Source of the DNA: Candidatus Aquiluna sp. XM-24bin5 | Lineage (GTDB): Bacteria; Actinomycetota; Actinomycetia; Actinomycetales; Microbacteriaceae | DNA length: 64,000 nucleotides | Reading direction: 5' to 3' | Assembly: GCA_003149555.1 (NCBI GenBank) | Contig: QCWE01000001.1 | Coordinates: 646,546-710,545, forward strand | Shown: positions 43,912 through 53,677 of the stretch, piece by piece | Numbering within the stretch: position 1 is the stretch's first letter | Layout of the letters: each line of letters opens with the position of its first letter | Program-made: the position numbers and the translations under genes | Notes under the pieces: model-generated | What the model saw: only the letters and a program-made list of their open reading frames with translations | Database searches by the model: none | What the model was told of the DNA's origin: nothing

Positions 43912-45327
43912 CTACTCCGTCTCCTCGCTTGCTGCCTTCGCCGAGTCCGAACCCGGCCTCTTTTCTAGTACCCACCCCGCCAGGTTTTTTTGCGGTGTCG
44001 TATTTAATGCTAGTGCCCCAGCCTCTACATCTCTGCGGATAGTTGAACCGGCGGCGGTGTAGGCACCAGCTCCAATGTTTACCGGCGCCACAAAAACATT
44101 TCCGCTTCCCGTCTTAGCATGCCTACCAACTATGCTGCGGTGCTTTTTCTCTCCGTCGTAGTTGGCAAAGATCGTCCCGGCGCCGATGTTTGCCCCCTCG
44201 CCAATCTCGGCATCTCCCACATAGCTGAGGTGTGGCACCTTGGCACCCGACCCAATCTTCGCGTTCTTCGTTTCCACGAAAGCGCCGATCTTTCCATCCG
44301 CTCCCAGTTCAGTTCCGGGCCTGAGGTAGGAAAACGGTCCGACGTTGGCTCTGTCGCCAACCTTTGCGCCCTCGGCTTGGGTTCTGACAACCTTTGCTCC
44401 GCTTCCAACCTCGGTGTCGAGCAGCGATGTGTCGGGTCCAATGGTGCTTCCTGCACCGACACGCGTGAGTCCATGCAGCCTGGTGGAGGGTTTCAATAGG
44501 ACGTCTTGACCAAGCTGAACCGTTACGTCGATTAGCGTCGTTGCCGGCTCTAGCACGGTGACGCCAGCGAGCTGCCAAGCTCGCACAATTCTGCGATTTA
44601 GCTCCGCAGCGACTTCGCTGAGCTGAACCCTGTCGTTGATGCCAGCAACCAACCAGTGGTCGGAAATGACGTGAGCCTCAACCTTTTGCCCAGAACCGAG
44701 CATGATTGCCGCAACGTCTGTGAGGTACTTCTCGTTTTGGGCGTTATTTGTGTCCACCTTGCCCAGGGCTTCGACAAGTGCCTCCGCCTCGAAGCAGTAA
44801 ACACCGGCGTTTACCTCATTGATTGCAAGCTGCTCATCGGAGGCGTCTTTTTGCTCGACTATCTCTTTTAGCTCTCCCCCAGATCGGACGACACGTCCGT
44901 AGCCATTTGGATTCTCGAGCTCACAGCTGATCAAGGTAGCGCTGTTCGCACCTTCACGGTGTCTTACAACGAGCTCCCCAATTGACTGGGTGTCCAGAAG
45001 CGGCACGTCCCCTGAGAGCACAACAACTTCACCTTCGAAACCTTTTGGCAGAGCCGAGAGCGCTGCCTCGACTGCCCTGCCAGTTCCCGGAATATCATCC
45101 TGCTCCGCAATCAGAGTCTGAGGAAAGTGCTCAGAAATATAGCTCTCGATGTCGGCCTTTTTGTGCCGAAGGACTGCAACTACGTGCGCGGCAGAGAGTG
45201 AGTGAGCGGTGGCAAGTACATGTCCAATTATTGGAAGGCCGGCCATCTGGTGAAGAACTTTGGGGGTAGCGCTTTTCATGCGGGTGCCTTCGCCAGCGGC
45301 TAGCACCACCACTGCTAGTTGTCGCAC
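43912..45327 (-). CDS. glmU: Bifunctional N-acetylglucosamine-1-phosphate uridyltransferase/glucosamine-1-phosphate acetyltransferase
   Basis: 471 residues. The N-terminal uridyltransferase domain (1 to about 230) starts VVVLAAGEGTRMKSATPKVLH. The C-terminal left-handed beta-helix (about 250-455) has the acetyltransferase residues in FVETKNAKIGSGAKVPHLSYVGDAEIG. It makes UDP-GlcNAc for peptidoglycan. GTG 45327 has GGGAGG four bases upstream. tRNA-Gln lies just upstream on the same strand. Confidence 0.96.
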   Translation of the reverse strand: MRQLAVVVLAAGEGTRMKSATPKVLHQMAGLPIIGHVLATAHSLSAAHVVAVLRHKKADIESYISEHFPQTLIAEQDDIPGTGRAVEAALSALPKGFEGEVVVLSGDVPLLDTQSIGELVVRHREGANSATLISCELENPNGYGRVVRSGGELKEIVEQKDASDEQLAINEVNAGVYCFEAEALVEALGKVDTNNAQNEKYLTDVAAIMLGSGQKVEAHVISDHWLVAGINDRVQLSEVAAELNRRIVRAWQLAGVTVLEPATTLIDVTVQLGQDVLLKPSTRLHGLTRVGAGSTIGPDTSLLDTEVGSGAKVVRTQAEGAKVGDRANVGPFSYLRPGTELGADGKIGAFVETKNAKIGSGAKVPHLSYVGDAEIGEGANIGAGTIFANYDGEKKHRSIVGRHAKTGSGNVFVAPVNIGAGAYTAAGSTIRRDVEAGALALNTTPQKNLAGWVLEKRPGSDSAKAASEETE

Positions 45328-45349
45328 TCAGCCTCCCGATCGCTTCCTG

Positions 45350-45421
45350 CTCCGCCCCTAGGATTCGAACCTAGACCGGACGCCTCCAAAGGGCGCCGTG
45401 CTGCCATTACACCAGAGCGGA
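45350..45421 (-). tRNA. tRNA-Gln (anticodon UUG)
   Basis: 72 bases, CCA not encoded. Acceptor TCCGCTC/GGGCGGA with U1-A72 and G73, the glutamine identity pattern; anticodon loop CTTTGGA gives UUG; the T arm is CTAGG-TTCGAAT-CCTAG. A 5-bp hairpin CGAGG-GTTA-CCTCG (45423-45436) sits directly in front of the 5' end, perhaps a precursor leader structure. The gene lies upstream of glmU, a frequent actinobacterial order. Confidence 0.93.
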
Positions 45422-45459
45422 ACGAGGTAACCCTCGAGTGCAAGTCTGCCAGAGAATTG

Positions 45460-47232
45460 CTACTGCTGTAGTTTCTGAGCAACCTCAAGCCACGTTTGCT
45501 CAGCCTTGTCGATTTCAGACCTGAGATCCCGCTCCTTAACAGAGAGCTCACTCAGTACCTCATAGTCGCTCTGGTCGGCCTCCGCCATCTCAAGTTGAAG
45601 CTGCGTCAATTCGGTTTCTGTCTTCGCAATCAGCCTCTCTAGCCTTGCTGATTCCTTCTCGAGGTTGCGCCTCTCGGCTCCGGTTAGTTCTTGGCTTCGA
45701 ACTTGCTTTGATTGAGCCTGCATTTTAGGCACTTTGAGCTGAAGGTACTGATCTACTCCTCCCGGAAGATGCCTGAGATTGGTATCTCCCAGCAACCCGT
45801 ATTGATTGTCAGTTACTCGCTCGAGAAGGTAGCGGTCGTGGGAAACAACGATCAGAGTTCCAGGCCAAATATCTAAAAGATCCTCGATGGCAGCCAGCAT
45901 GTCAGTGTCAAGATCGTTGGTTGGCTCGTCAAGAATTAGGACATTCGGCTCGGTAAACATAAGCCGCAAGAGTTGAAAACGCCTGCGCTGACCGCCTGAA
46001 AGGTCCTTGATTGGTGTTTGTAGCTCTTCGGATCTGAAGCCAAGTTGCTCCACAAGTTGGCCCGTGGGAATCTCTTTCTTTCCAACCACAAACGTTGTCT
46101 TCTCACGCTTGATCATGTTGAAAATGCGGTCATCCGCATGCTCATTTAGCTCGGCAACATCCTGGGACAGCTGCGCAAACCTAACAGTCTTCCCAATTTT
46201 TACCTTGCCGGTCGTTGGAGTTAGCGCCCCAGTTAGGAGCCCTATCAGTGTCGTCTTACCGGCACCGTTTGCACCAACCAGTCCGATCCTGTCAGCGGGA
46301 CCCAGTCGAAAAGTTAGGTTTTCAAAGATTGTCTTGCCGTCAGGTGTTTGGTAGCTCACATCTTCGAGATCGACCACGTCCTTACCGAGCCTTGCCGTGG
46401 ATAGTTTCGCCAGTTCAATCGAGTCTCTAGGTGGGGGCTCGTTGCCAATAAGTTCAAGTGCGGCATCGATTCGAAACTTTGGTTTCGATGTTCGGGCCGG
46501 AGCTCCGCGGCCGAGCCATGCGAGCTCCTTGCGGAGAATGTTTTGGCGTCGCGCCTCGATTGCCGCCTGCTGGCGGGCTCTCTCAGCACGCTGCTGCACA
46601 TAGGCTGCATAGCCTCCGGAGAAAGGCTCTATGCGTCCACCGACGACCTCCCAGGTCGTATTGCAGACAGCATCTAGGAACCAGCGGTCGTGGGTGATAA
46701 CCAGTAGACCTCCGGATGATTGGCTCCAACGGGTTTTGAGGTGGTTGGCAAGCCAATTGACGCCATCCACATCGAGGTGATTGGTCGGCTCGTCAAGCAT
46801 GATGACCTCGTGGTCGCCAGCGAGCAGCCGAGCCAGGGCTACCCTCCTTAGCTGCCCACCAGAAAGGGTTCCAACACTCTGGTTCCAGTCAAGATCGGCA
46901 ACCAAGCCACCCAAGACATCTCTAATCTTTGGGTCTGCCGCCCACTCATACTCAGGGCCGTCGCCAACTACAACTTTCGTAACCGGGAGATCAGGATCGA
47001 ATGTGTCGGTCTGGGTGAGGAATCCAACTCGAAGGCCTCCACGATAGGTAACGGTTCCCGAGTCCGGAACCAGTTGCCGCGAGAGAATCTTGATAAGGGT
47101 TGATTTGCCATCGCCGTTTCGACCGACAACACCGATGCGGTCACCCTCTGAGATTCCAACGGTTACCGAGTTGAAGACCTCGCGATTGGGGAAGCTGTGG
47201 GAGATGCTCTGAGCACCTAGTAGGTGTGCCAC
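45460..47232 (-). CDS. ABC-F family ATP-binding protein
   Basis: 590 residues, two ABC ATPase domains without membrane segments. First Walker A GRNGDGKSTLIKIL (about 38-51) with signature LSGGQLRRVALARLL; linker with basic coiled coil around RAEREARQ-type residues; second Walker A GANGAGKTTLIGLL with LSGGQRRRFQLLRLM. A C-terminal coiled coil (about 515-585) makes it Uup-like. ABC-F proteins act at the ribosome or on DNA processing rather than in transport. GTG start overlaps the ispE stop (TAGTG). Confidence 0.9.
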   Translation of the reverse strand: MAHLLGAQSISHSFPNREVFNSVTVGISEGDRIGVVGRNGDGKSTLIKILSRQLVPDSGTVTYRGGLRVGFLTQTDTFDPDLPVTKVVVGDGPEYEWAADPKIRDVLGGLVADLDWNQSVGTLSGGQLRRVALARLLAGDHEVIMLDEPTNHLDVDGVNWLANHLKTRWSQSSGGLLVITHDRWFLDAVCNTTWEVVGGRIEPFSGGYAAYVQQRAERARQQAAIEARRQNILRKELAWLGRGAPARTSKPKFRIDAALELIGNEPPPRDSIELAKLSTARLGKDVVDLEDVSYQTPDGKTIFENLTFRLGPADRIGLVGANGAGKTTLIGLLTGALTPTTGKVKIGKTVRFAQLSQDVAELNEHADDRIFNMIKREKTTFVVGKKEIPTGQLVEQLGFRSEELQTPIKDLSGGQRRRFQLLRLMFTEPNVLILDEPTNDLDTDMLAAIEDLLDIWPGTLIVVSHDRYLLERVTDNQYGLLGDTNLRHLPGGVDQYLQLKVPKMQAQSKQVRSQELTGAERRNLEKESARLERLIAKTETELTQLQLEMAEADQSDYEVLSELSVKERDLRSEIDKAEQTWLEVAQKLQQ

Positions 47233-48104
47233 TAGTCCAGCCTCGCCCCGAACTGATCAGTCTGGGTCACAATCGTAAAGTGGCCACTTGCCCCAAGCTC
47301 CTCCGAAATAGCAATTGCATGGTCTTTCGAGTCAGCCACAAAGTAAAGCGTTGGCCCAGATCCTGTGAGGAAACCCCGCTGACCAGAAATTAGGTTGGCA
47401 AAGTCTTCAAGCTCGGGCCTTAGCTTGACTGCAGGCCTCCAAAGAGCGTTCTTACCAATTTCGAGCTCTGATGCAGCGAGGGCAGCGGCCGCTGCATCCG
47501 GTTCCATTGACATGTCGCCCTCAGGAAAGAGCTTGTCGAAAACCCCAAACACTTCCTTGGTCCCAAGCCCGTGAGGACTAACCAAGAGGACCAAATACTT
47601 GGTATCGAGCGGAGCCAGGGGCTTGAGTTCAATCCCGGTGTCAACGCCGAGAGCTGTGCCACCTAGAAGAGAGAACGGCACGTCAGAGCCAACTTTGGCT
47701 GCAACATCTATCAGTGCCGAAGGGCCCAGTCCCAGACCCCAAAACACATTCAGCGCCAAGAGTGCAGCTGCGGCATCAGCGCTTCCCCCTGCGAGCCCGG
47801 CAGCAACGGGGACCTGCTTGAAAGTTTCAAATCGCATTGGCACAGCTGGAATACCGGCGTACTCTGCGAGTTTCTTCGCTGCAACTACCACCAGGTTGTC
47901 TTCTCCCGTTGGCACTAAATCAAGCTGCTCGGCGGGAAGGTCTCCCGTGGTAGTGACCAACCAGCTGTCATTCTCCGCGACGCCAACCCGCTGCCTGATT
48001 GCTAGCGACTGGTAGATACTCGTCACACTGTGGTAGCCGTCTGAGCGCAGCGGACCCACCTCAAAGAAGAGGTTTATCTTTCCGGGGGCCGAGGCGTAGA
48101 TCAC
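47232..48104 (-). CDS. ispE: 4-diphosphocytidyl-2-C-methyl-D-erythritol kinase
   Basis: 290 residues of the GHMP kinase family, fourth step of the MEP pathway. [20 protein letters not shown] at the N-terminus, the ATP loop [16 protein letters not shown] (about 97-112), and the C-terminal [11 protein letters not shown] match the family. The start overlaps the rsmA stop (GTGA). The rsmA-ispE pair followed by an ABC-F gene is a common actinobacterial arrangement. Confidence 0.95.
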   Translation of the reverse strand: MIYASAPGKINLFFEVGPLRSDGYHSVTSIYQSLAIRQRVGVAENDSWLVTTTGDLPAEQLDLVPTGEDNLVVVAAKKLAEYAGIPAVPMRFETFKQVPVAAGLAGGSADAAAALLALNVFWGLGLGPSALIDVAAKVGSDVPFSLLGGTALGVDTGIELKPLAPLDTKYLVLLVSPHGLGTKEVFGVFDKLFPEGDMSMEPDAAAAALAASELEIGKNALWRPAVKLRPELEDFANLISGQRGFLTGSGPTLYFVADSKDHAIAISEELGASGHFTIVTQTDQFGARLD

Positions 48105-48913
48105 TTGCTAGAGGCTACCCTGATGAATTCATCGATGCCCAGCTCCTCGCCACGAGCACTTGGTGAGATGCCTGCAGCCACGAGTAACTCTTCGGCTCGC
48201 TGTGCACTGCCTGCCCAGCCGGCAAGCGCCTGCCGCAATGTCTTTCGGCGCTGAGCAAAGGCGGCATCAATAACCTCAAAGACCTCTGACTGCCCATCCC
48301 GCGCCTCGCCGCGCTCAAAGAAAACAAGCGCGGAATCGACCCCTGGCACTGGCCAAAATATGCTGCGGCCAACATTTCCCGCAAGGCGTGCATTTCCAAA
48401 CCACTCCAGCTTCACACTCGGCGCCCCATACTCCTTACCACCGGGCTTTGCTGCAAGCCGATGAGCTACCTCTGCCTGGACCATAACAAGTGCCTTTTGG
48501 ATACTTGGAAAGGTCTCCAAGAAGTGGAGCAAGACTGGCACGGAGATGTTGTAGGGAAGGTTGGCCACGAGCGCCGTTGGTTCTGCGGGGAGCTCAGTCA
48601 CCCTCAGGGCATCAGCCTCAATCAGCTGAAGACTTTTGGAGCCCAAGTGTGGCTCAACGGTTCGCGGAAGAATCGATGCCAGCTTTGGATCCACTTCAAC
48701 CGCAATCACCGAGTCGGCAACCTCGAGGATTCCAAGTGTCAGCGATCCAAGCCCCGGCCCAATCTCAACCACAACGTCGTCGTTTTTCAGGTGCGCCTGC
48801 GAGACGATTCTGCGAATAGTGTTCGGGTCGATTACGAAGTTCTGGCCAAGCTTCTTGGTTGGTCGCAGATCCAACTCCGCAGCCAGCCTCCTAATGTCGG
48901 CAGCGCCGAGCAC
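48101..48913 (-). CDS. rsmA: 16S rRNA (adenine(1518)-N(6)/adenine(1519)-N(6))-dimethyltransferase
   Basis: 270 residues. It dimethylates two adjacent adenines in the 16S 3' hairpin. [11 protein letters not shown], the SAM loop [12 protein letters not shown], and the catalytic [17 protein letters not shown] motif are present. I chose GTG 48913, one base into the tatD stop (TAGTG), with GAGG seven bases upstream; TTG 48931 would add six residues. Confidence 0.95.
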   Translation of the reverse strand: MLGAADIRRLAAELDLRPTKKLGQNFVIDPNTIRRIVSQAHLKNDDVVVEIGPGLGSLTLGILEVADSVIAVEVDPKLASILPRTVEPHLGSKSLQLIEADALRVTELPAEPTALVANLPYNISVPVLLHFLETFPSIQKALVMVQAEVAHRLAAKPGGKEYGAPSVKLEWFGNARLAGNVGRSIFWPVPGVDSALVFFERGEARDGQSEVFEVIDAAFAQRRKTLRQALAGWAGSAQRAEELLVAAGISPSARGEELGIDEFIRVASSK

Positions 48914-49806
48914 TACAGGTCCTCTGACCAAGAACCGTAGACCGCCTCGGTATTTTTGTTGATCTGCTCTGCGAGCTTCTCAGGATTTTGACCAAGCACG
49001 TCCGCCATGTACCTGAGGGTGTGAGGCACGAGATATGGAGCATTTGGCCGGCCACGCATCGGCTCTGGAGTTAGGAATGGAGCGTCGGTCTCAATAAGGA
49101 TCTGCCAGGGTTCGCAAGAGAGCAGGGCATCTCGAAGGTATTGATTTTTCTTGAAGGAAACATTTCCTGCAAACGAGATGTACCAGCCATTGGTCTTGGC
49201 AATCTCGACGAGCTCGGTATCGCCCGAGAAGCAGTGGAACACCGTGCGATCTGGAGCGCCCACTCTTGCCAGGGTGCTGACAACTTCCGCGTGAGCCTCA
49301 CGATCATGGATCTGCATCGCAATCGAGTTTTCTTTGGCAATCTCAATATGCTTCTCAAACGAGTAGAGCTGCAGCTCCAAGGCTTCTTCTCCCTCGGTTC
49401 TGAAGAAGTCCAATCCGGTCTCCCCGATGGCCCGAACCCTTGGCCTAGTCGCCAACTCTGCGATCTCGGCAATCGCTTCATCGAGCTTTTCTTTTGTCTC
49501 ATAGAGCGGTGCCTCATTTGGATGAAGTGCGACCGCCGCCAGGAGCATTGGCTCATTGGAGGCCTGCTCTGCCGACCACTTCGAACTTTCGAGCGTCACA
49601 CCAACCTGGACTGCTCCCAACATGCCCACCTGCCTCATGCGCTCAAGCTGGTCACTCACGCTCAGAGGTGAATCGCTGTCCGCAATCTCGAGGTGTGTGT
49701 GATTGTCGTAGGTGCCAACCTCGAGAGGTTCTGGCAAATCCGGATAGCGCTGCGGCCTGTTCTCGTTGCCGTCATAGCTGACGCGAGTTCTTATTGGCTC
49801 GGTCAT
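48913..49806 (-). CDS. tatD: TatD family metal-dependent hydrolase
   Basis: 297 residues, TIM-barrel DNase/hydrolase. YDNHTHLEI carries the first metal ligands; [34 protein letters not shown] and [19 protein letters not shown] are the other family motifs. It is suspected to work in 3'-5' DNA trimming or tRNA quality control. It overlaps metG by four bases. Confidence 0.93.
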   Translation of the reverse strand: MTEPIRTRVSYDGNENRPQRYPDLPEPLEVGTYDNHTHLEIADSDSPLSVSDQLERMRQVGMLGAVQVGVTLESSKWSAEQASNEPMLLAAVALHPNEAPLYETKEKLDEAIAEIAELATRPRVRAIGETGLDFFRTEGEEALELQLYSFEKHIEIAKENSIAMQIHDREAHAEVVSTLARVGAPDRTVFHCFSGDTELVEIAKTNGWYISFAGNVSFKKNQYLRDALLSCEPWQILIETDAPFLTPEPMRGRPNAPYLVPHTLRYMADVLGQNPEKLAEQINKNTEAVYGSWSEDL

Positions 49807-51374
49807 TTCTCTTCTACGCGAGGGAAGAGTGCCTCAAGCTCAGATATTTGGGCTCCCGCTGCAAGCTGACCCCAATTGCCCGCAGAGCTAACTGACTGAC
49901 TGGAGAGGTTCCCGAGAGATGCACCAATTGCATCCCAGAGTTTTTCACAGGCCTTGGGCATCACCGGAGCTAGCAGAACCGCTAGAACTCTCAAGCCCTC
50001 GATAGCGGTGTAGAGGACAGTTCCTAGCCGCTCCCTGGTGGATTCGTCTTTTGCCAAGACCCAAGGCTCCTGTGTGGTGATGTAGTTATTTAGCTCGTCC
50101 ACCAACTTCCAGGTGCTGGCAATTGCCTCATGAATAGCCACACGGTCCATCGCAGACTCGGCACCTGACACTGCCTCGGATGCGACCCTCTGCACCTGCT
50201 TGTCTGCCGTTTCCTCGCCTGAGGCAGCCGGAATCTCGCCGTCAAAATACCTCCAGATCATGGCAACGGTTCTAGAGGCTAGGTTTCCAAAACCGTTCGC
50301 AAGTTCGGCGGTGTAGCGGGCCGAGAGATCCTCCCAGCTGAATGAACCATCAGAGCCAAAACCGATTGCCTTCATGAAGTAATACCTGAATGCATCAGAT
50401 CCGAAGACATCCGTGATTTCATTTGGAGCAATACCGGTTAGCTTTGACTTCGACATCTTCTCGCCACCAACCAACAGCCAGCCGTGGCCAAACACCTGCT
50501 TTGGCGGCTCCATGCCAGCGGCCATAAGCATCGCAGGCCAAATCACTGCATGGAAGCGGAGTATGTCCTTACCCACCACCTGGACATCGGCGGGCCATAG
50601 TGATCTAAGTTTTTCCTCGTCCGATCCATAACCGATCGCGGTTATGTAATTGAGGAGGGCATCAAACCACACGTAGGTGATGTGTGAGGTGTCCCAGGGA
50701 ATATCAATCCCCCAGTCGAACCTTTCCTTGGACCTGGAAATCGAAAGGTCGCTGAGGCCCGAACGGACAAACGAGACAACTTCGTTTCTTGCAGACTCGG
50801 GCTGAACAAACTTTGGGTTCGCCTCGTAGTGATCCAGCAGTCGCTGTTGGAAATCAGAGAGCTTGAAGAAGTAGTTGTTCTCGTTTAGCTGCTCAACAGG
50901 CTTTGAATGAATCGCACAGACTTTTTGACCCTCGAACTCCCCGTCTCCAGGAATCAGGTCTGACTCGTTCTTGTATTCCTCGCAGCCCACGCAGTAGTTG
51001 CCCTCAAAAGAGCCTTGGTAGATATGACCGGCGTCAAATAGCTGCTGCAAAAACTTTTGAACGGCAACCTTGTGGCGGTCCTCGGTGGTGCGGATGAAGT
51101 CCTGATTTGAAACATCGATCGTCTCAAGCAGCGGAAGCCAGGAGTCTTTGACCAAGCGATCGGTCCAGGACTTGGGGTCGGTGTTGTTTCCCAGGGCTGT
51201 CCTTAGGACCTTCTCACCGTGCTCATCAGTTCCAGTGAGCAAGAAGGATGACTCCCCGCGCTGCCGGTGCCAGCGAGTGATGACATCCGCTGCAACCTCT
51301 GTGTAGGCGTGGCCAATGTGAGGCGCATCATTCACATAGAAGATGGGGGTTGTCACATAAAACGACTTGGGCAC
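49803..51374 (-). CDS. metG: Methionine-tRNA ligase
   Basis: 523 residues, class I synthetase. HIGH motif in YVNDAPHIGHAYTEVAADV (about 14-32), the zinc-binding region around NYCVGCEEYK and GQKVCAIHSKP, and the KMSKS loop VGGEKMSKSKLTG near 306. There is no C-terminal dimerisation (EMAP) domain. GTG 51374 follows a TAAGAT -10 whose TAA is the rsmI stop codon. Confidence 0.96.
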   Translation of the reverse strand: MPKSFYVTTPIFYVNDAPHIGHAYTEVAADVITRWHRQRGESSFLLTGTDEHGEKVLRTALGNNTDPKSWTDRLVKDSWLPLLETIDVSNQDFIRTTEDRHKVAVQKFLQQLFDAGHIYQGSFEGNYCVGCEEYKNESDLIPGDGEFEGQKVCAIHSKPVEQLNENNYFFKLSDFQQRLLDHYEANPKFVQPESARNEVVSFVRSGLSDLSISRSKERFDWGIDIPWDTSHITYVWFDALLNYITAIGYGSDEEKLRSLWPADVQVVGKDILRFHAVIWPAMLMAAGMEPPKQVFGHGWLLVGGEKMSKSKLTGIAPNEITDVFGSDAFRYYFMKAIGFGSDGSFSWEDLSARYTAELANGFGNLASRTVAMIWRYFDGEIPAASGEETADKQVQRVASEAVSGAESAMDRVAIHEAIASTWKLVDELNNYITTQEPWVLAKDESTRERLGTVLYTAIEGLRVLAVLLAPVMPKACEKLWDAIGASLGNLSSQSVSSAGNWGQLAAGAQISELEALFPRVEEK

Positions 51375-51380
51375 CGTGAT

Positions 51381-51386
51381 ATCTTA
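51381..51386 (-). promoter_or_regulatory. Leaderless -10 box of metG, overlapping the rsmI stop codon
   Basis: TAAGAT on the minus strand; TAA (51384-51386) is the rsmI stop. GTG 51374 follows after 6 bases. Confidence 0.5.
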
Positions 51387-52202
51387 GGCTTTCAGCCGCA
51401 GGGCATGCTCGTAGATTACGCTCTTAGACGCGCCGGTTGCCTCCGCCACCTCTGCAGCGGCAGCCTTCATCCCAAGGCCATCACCCGCTAACTCAAGCGC
51501 TTTCTTTGCAAGATCGTCGTAGTCAAACTGGTCGGGCTTGGCTCCCGCAATAACCAAGACCATTTCTCCCTTAGGTGCACCCTTAGCCCACTTGATCAGC
51601 TCCGAAAGGGTTCCACGTTCGACATGCTCAAACTTCTTGGTGAGTTCACGTGCCACGGAAGCCTGCCTATCCGGACCTAGAACTGCCTGGGCATCCTCGA
51701 GGGCATCCAGAATGCGATGTGGAGCCTCAAAGAAGACCATGGTTCGCAATTCGCGCTCAAGGTTTTGAAAGAGCCTTCTGCGCTCACCGCTTTTCCTGGG
51801 GAGGAAACCCTCAAAGCTAAATCGGTCTGTTGCCAGTCCCGAGACCGCAAGCGCCGAGATAACCGCAGACGGTCCAGGAATGACACTGACCTCCAGGCCC
51901 GCTTCCGCGCACTCACGAACAATGTTGTATCCAGGGTCAGAGATGGTTGGCATGCCGGCATCGCTCACCAGCAGTACCCGTTGCTCTTTTGCCAGCTCAA
52001 CGATACGAGCGGCGCTCTCGCGCTCATTGTGGTCATGAAGGCTCAACAGCTTCCCCTTCAAGGTCACCCCTAGGGCCTTGGCTAGGTGGCTCAAGGTTCT
52101 GGTGTCCTCGCAGGCGATGACCTCACTTTCGGCCAGCGCCGCAAGCAACCTCGGCGAGGCATCCGAAAGGTTTCCGATTGGGGTTGCGGCAAGAACTAGC
52201 AC
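51384..52202 (-). CDS. rsmI: 16S rRNA (cytidine(1402)-2'-O)-methyltransferase
   Basis: 272 residues. SAM-dependent 2'-O-methylation of C1402. LAATPIGNLSDASPRLL at the start, ACEDTRTLSHLAKALG, LLVSDAGMPTISDPGY and VIPGPSAVISALAVSG are the family motifs. GTG 52202 begins the family sequence and has a TAGTTT -10 seven bases upstream; the frame continues to 52439 only because the opposite-strand gene is open there. Confidence 0.95.
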   Translation of the reverse strand: MLVLAATPIGNLSDASPRLLAALAESEVIACEDTRTLSHLAKALGVTLKGKLLSLHDHNERESAARIVELAKEQRVLLVSDAGMPTISDPGYNIVRECAEAGLEVSVIPGPSAVISALAVSGLATDRFSFEGFLPRKSGERRRLFQNLERELRTMVFFEAPHRILDALEDAQAVLGPDRQASVARELTKKFEHVERGTLSELIKWAKGAPKGEMVLVIAGAKPDQFDYDDLAKKALELAGDGLGMKAAAAEVAEATGASKSVIYEHALRLKA

Positions 52203-52209
52203 GCTTAGC

Positions 52210-52215
52210 AAACTA
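52210..52215 (-). promoter_or_regulatory. Leaderless -10 box of rsmI
   Basis: TAGTTT on the minus strand, 7 bases before GTG 52202. It shares two base pairs (52214-52215) with the -10 of the divergent mannosyltransferase gene. Confidence 0.5.
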
Positions 52216-52219
52216 GCAT
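52214..52219 (+). promoter_or_regulatory. Leaderless -10 box of the mannosyltransferase gene
   Basis: TAGCAT, 6 bases before GTG 52226, overlapping the rsmI -10 at a shared CTAG. Confidence 0.5.
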
Positions 52220-52225
52220 CTAAGC

Positions 52226-53677
52226 GTGAATTCAGCTCTAGGTCGTCTTGCAGTGCGGATGCACTCATCCCGCGGCTACATGCTGCTCGCAAGCCTTGCC
52301 ATAACGGCCCTCGGAGCTCTTCTAAGGTTTGGGAACATCGCAAACCCAGCCGCTCTGGTTTTTGACGAAACCTACTACGTAAAAGACGCCTACACCCTCG
52401 GTCTTTTTGGCTCGGAGCGAGTCTGGCCAGAGGATGCAAACCTAGATTTTGAGGCTGGAAACACCGAAGTTTTCGAATCCGCAGGCTCCTATGTCGTGCA
52501 CCCTCCCTTTGGGAAGTGGCTCATATTTTTTGGCATCCAACTCTTTGGTCCAGACAGCCCAGTCGGGTGGAGATTCTCTGCAGCTCTACTGGGCACCCTG
52601 GTCATCCCGCTGGTTATCTTTATTGCCGCAAAGCTAATTGGTTCAAGACCCTTCGCACTCGCAGCAGGACTGTTCATAGCCCTAGAGGGGCAATCAATAG
52701 TGATGTCGCGAACCGCAATTCTCGACGGCATCCTCACCTTCATGGTTGTGCTCGGACTGGCCGTCCTGGTCGTCGCAGACGCCTCCTGGCGGAGGCGGGT
52801 TGTTGACAGTGGCAAAGCCGGACTCACTGTTCAACCCTGGCTCGTGCTGCTAGGAGTTGTAATGGGCTTAGCAAGCTCGGTGAAATGGTCTGGTCTTTAC
52901 TTCCTTGCTTTTTTTGGCATCTACACCTTCCTCGCTGACCTAAGGCTCAGAAGGCACCTAGGCCTGCCAGCAATTGGTGCCTGGTTTCAAGGCGTTATAA
53001 ATGCCGCGACGCTATTGAGTTTTGGCATAGTCACCTACGTAGCAACCTGGCTGGGCTGGATCCAGGGAACCGACGGCTGGGGTAGGCAGGCACAGCCAAC
53101 CTGGTGGGAATCACTTTGGGCCTATCACCAAAACGCCTACTCTTTCCACACCTCCCTGGAGAGCGAGCACCCCTACCAGGCCAACGCCTTTGAATGGCTC
53201 TTGGCGCTCAGGCCAACGGCGTTCTACTTCGAACGATTCGAGGATGCTGAGATTTGTGGGGCACTTGGCGACTGCACGGTTGCGATCACGGCCATCCCGA
53301 ACCTGGTTGTTTTCTTTGGCGGCCTATTGGCGATCCTTTGGCTCATGCCAAGAATCTTCAAGAGTAGAACCGCTCTGCTACTGGTTCTCGGTTTCCTTGC
53401 TGGTTGGCTTCCCTGGGTCATCTACTTAGATCGAACTGTCTTCCAGTTCTACACCGTCGTGCTGATGCCGTTTTTTGCAATAGCTCTTGCATACGCCCTC
53501 CACCACTACCTTCGCATCGGGATAGTCAGGGGCTGGAGGTCAAAGCGGGAGCGCCGAGTTGGGTTCTTGCTAGGCGGAACAGCTCTGGTGGCGATCTACT
53601 TCACAAGCATCTGGATGGGCCTTGCCACTCCCGACTGGGTGTGGCGGATTCAGATGCTGCTTCCGATTTGGATCTAG
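52226..53677 (+). CDS. pmt: Protein O-mannosyltransferase (GT39, PMT family)
   Basis: 483 residues with about eleven membrane helices. It transfers mannose from polyprenyl-phosphate mannose to Ser/Thr of exported proteins. The catalytic acidic pair is in LVFDETYYVKDAY (Asp-Glu, about 46-58), and VVHPPFGKW follows in the first loop, as in actinobacterial PMTs. The exported lipoproteins and subtilase in this window are the kind of protein it could modify. Its stop interlocks with that of terC (CTAG, 53674-53677). Confidence 0.9.
   Translation: MNSALGRLAVRMHSSRGYMLLASLAITALGALLRFGNIANPAALVFDETYYVKDAYTLGLFGSERVWPEDANLDFEAGNTEVFESAGSYVVHPPFGKWLIFFGIQLFGPDSPVGWRFSAALLGTLVIPLVIFIAAKLIGSRPFALAAGLFIALEGQSIVMSRTAILDGILTFMVVLGLAVLVVADASWRRRVVDSGKAGLTVQPWLVLLGVVMGLASSVKWSGLYFLAFFGIYTFLADLRLRRHLGLPAIGAWFQGVINAATLLSFGIVTYVATWLGWIQGTDGWGRQAQPTWWESLWAYHQNAYSFHTSLESEHPYQANAFEWLLALRPTAFYFERFEDAEICGALGDCTVAITAIPNLVVFFGGLLAILWLMPRIFKSRTALLLVLGFLAGWLPWVIYLDRTVFQFYTVVLMPFFAIALAYALHHYLRIGIVRGWRSKRERRVGFLLGGTALVAIYFTSIWMGLATPDWVWRIQMLLPIWI

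Noticed and set aside
45423..45436. Hairpin CGAGG-GTTA-CCTCG as a terminator of the ABC-F gene
   Set aside because: No T-run follows on the minus strand; it leads directly into tRNA-Gln and fits a precursor leader better.
51384..52439. A 351-residue version of rsmI
   Set aside because: The extra 79 residues are antisense to the mannosyltransferase gene and have no family match; the leaderless -10 marks GTG 52202.
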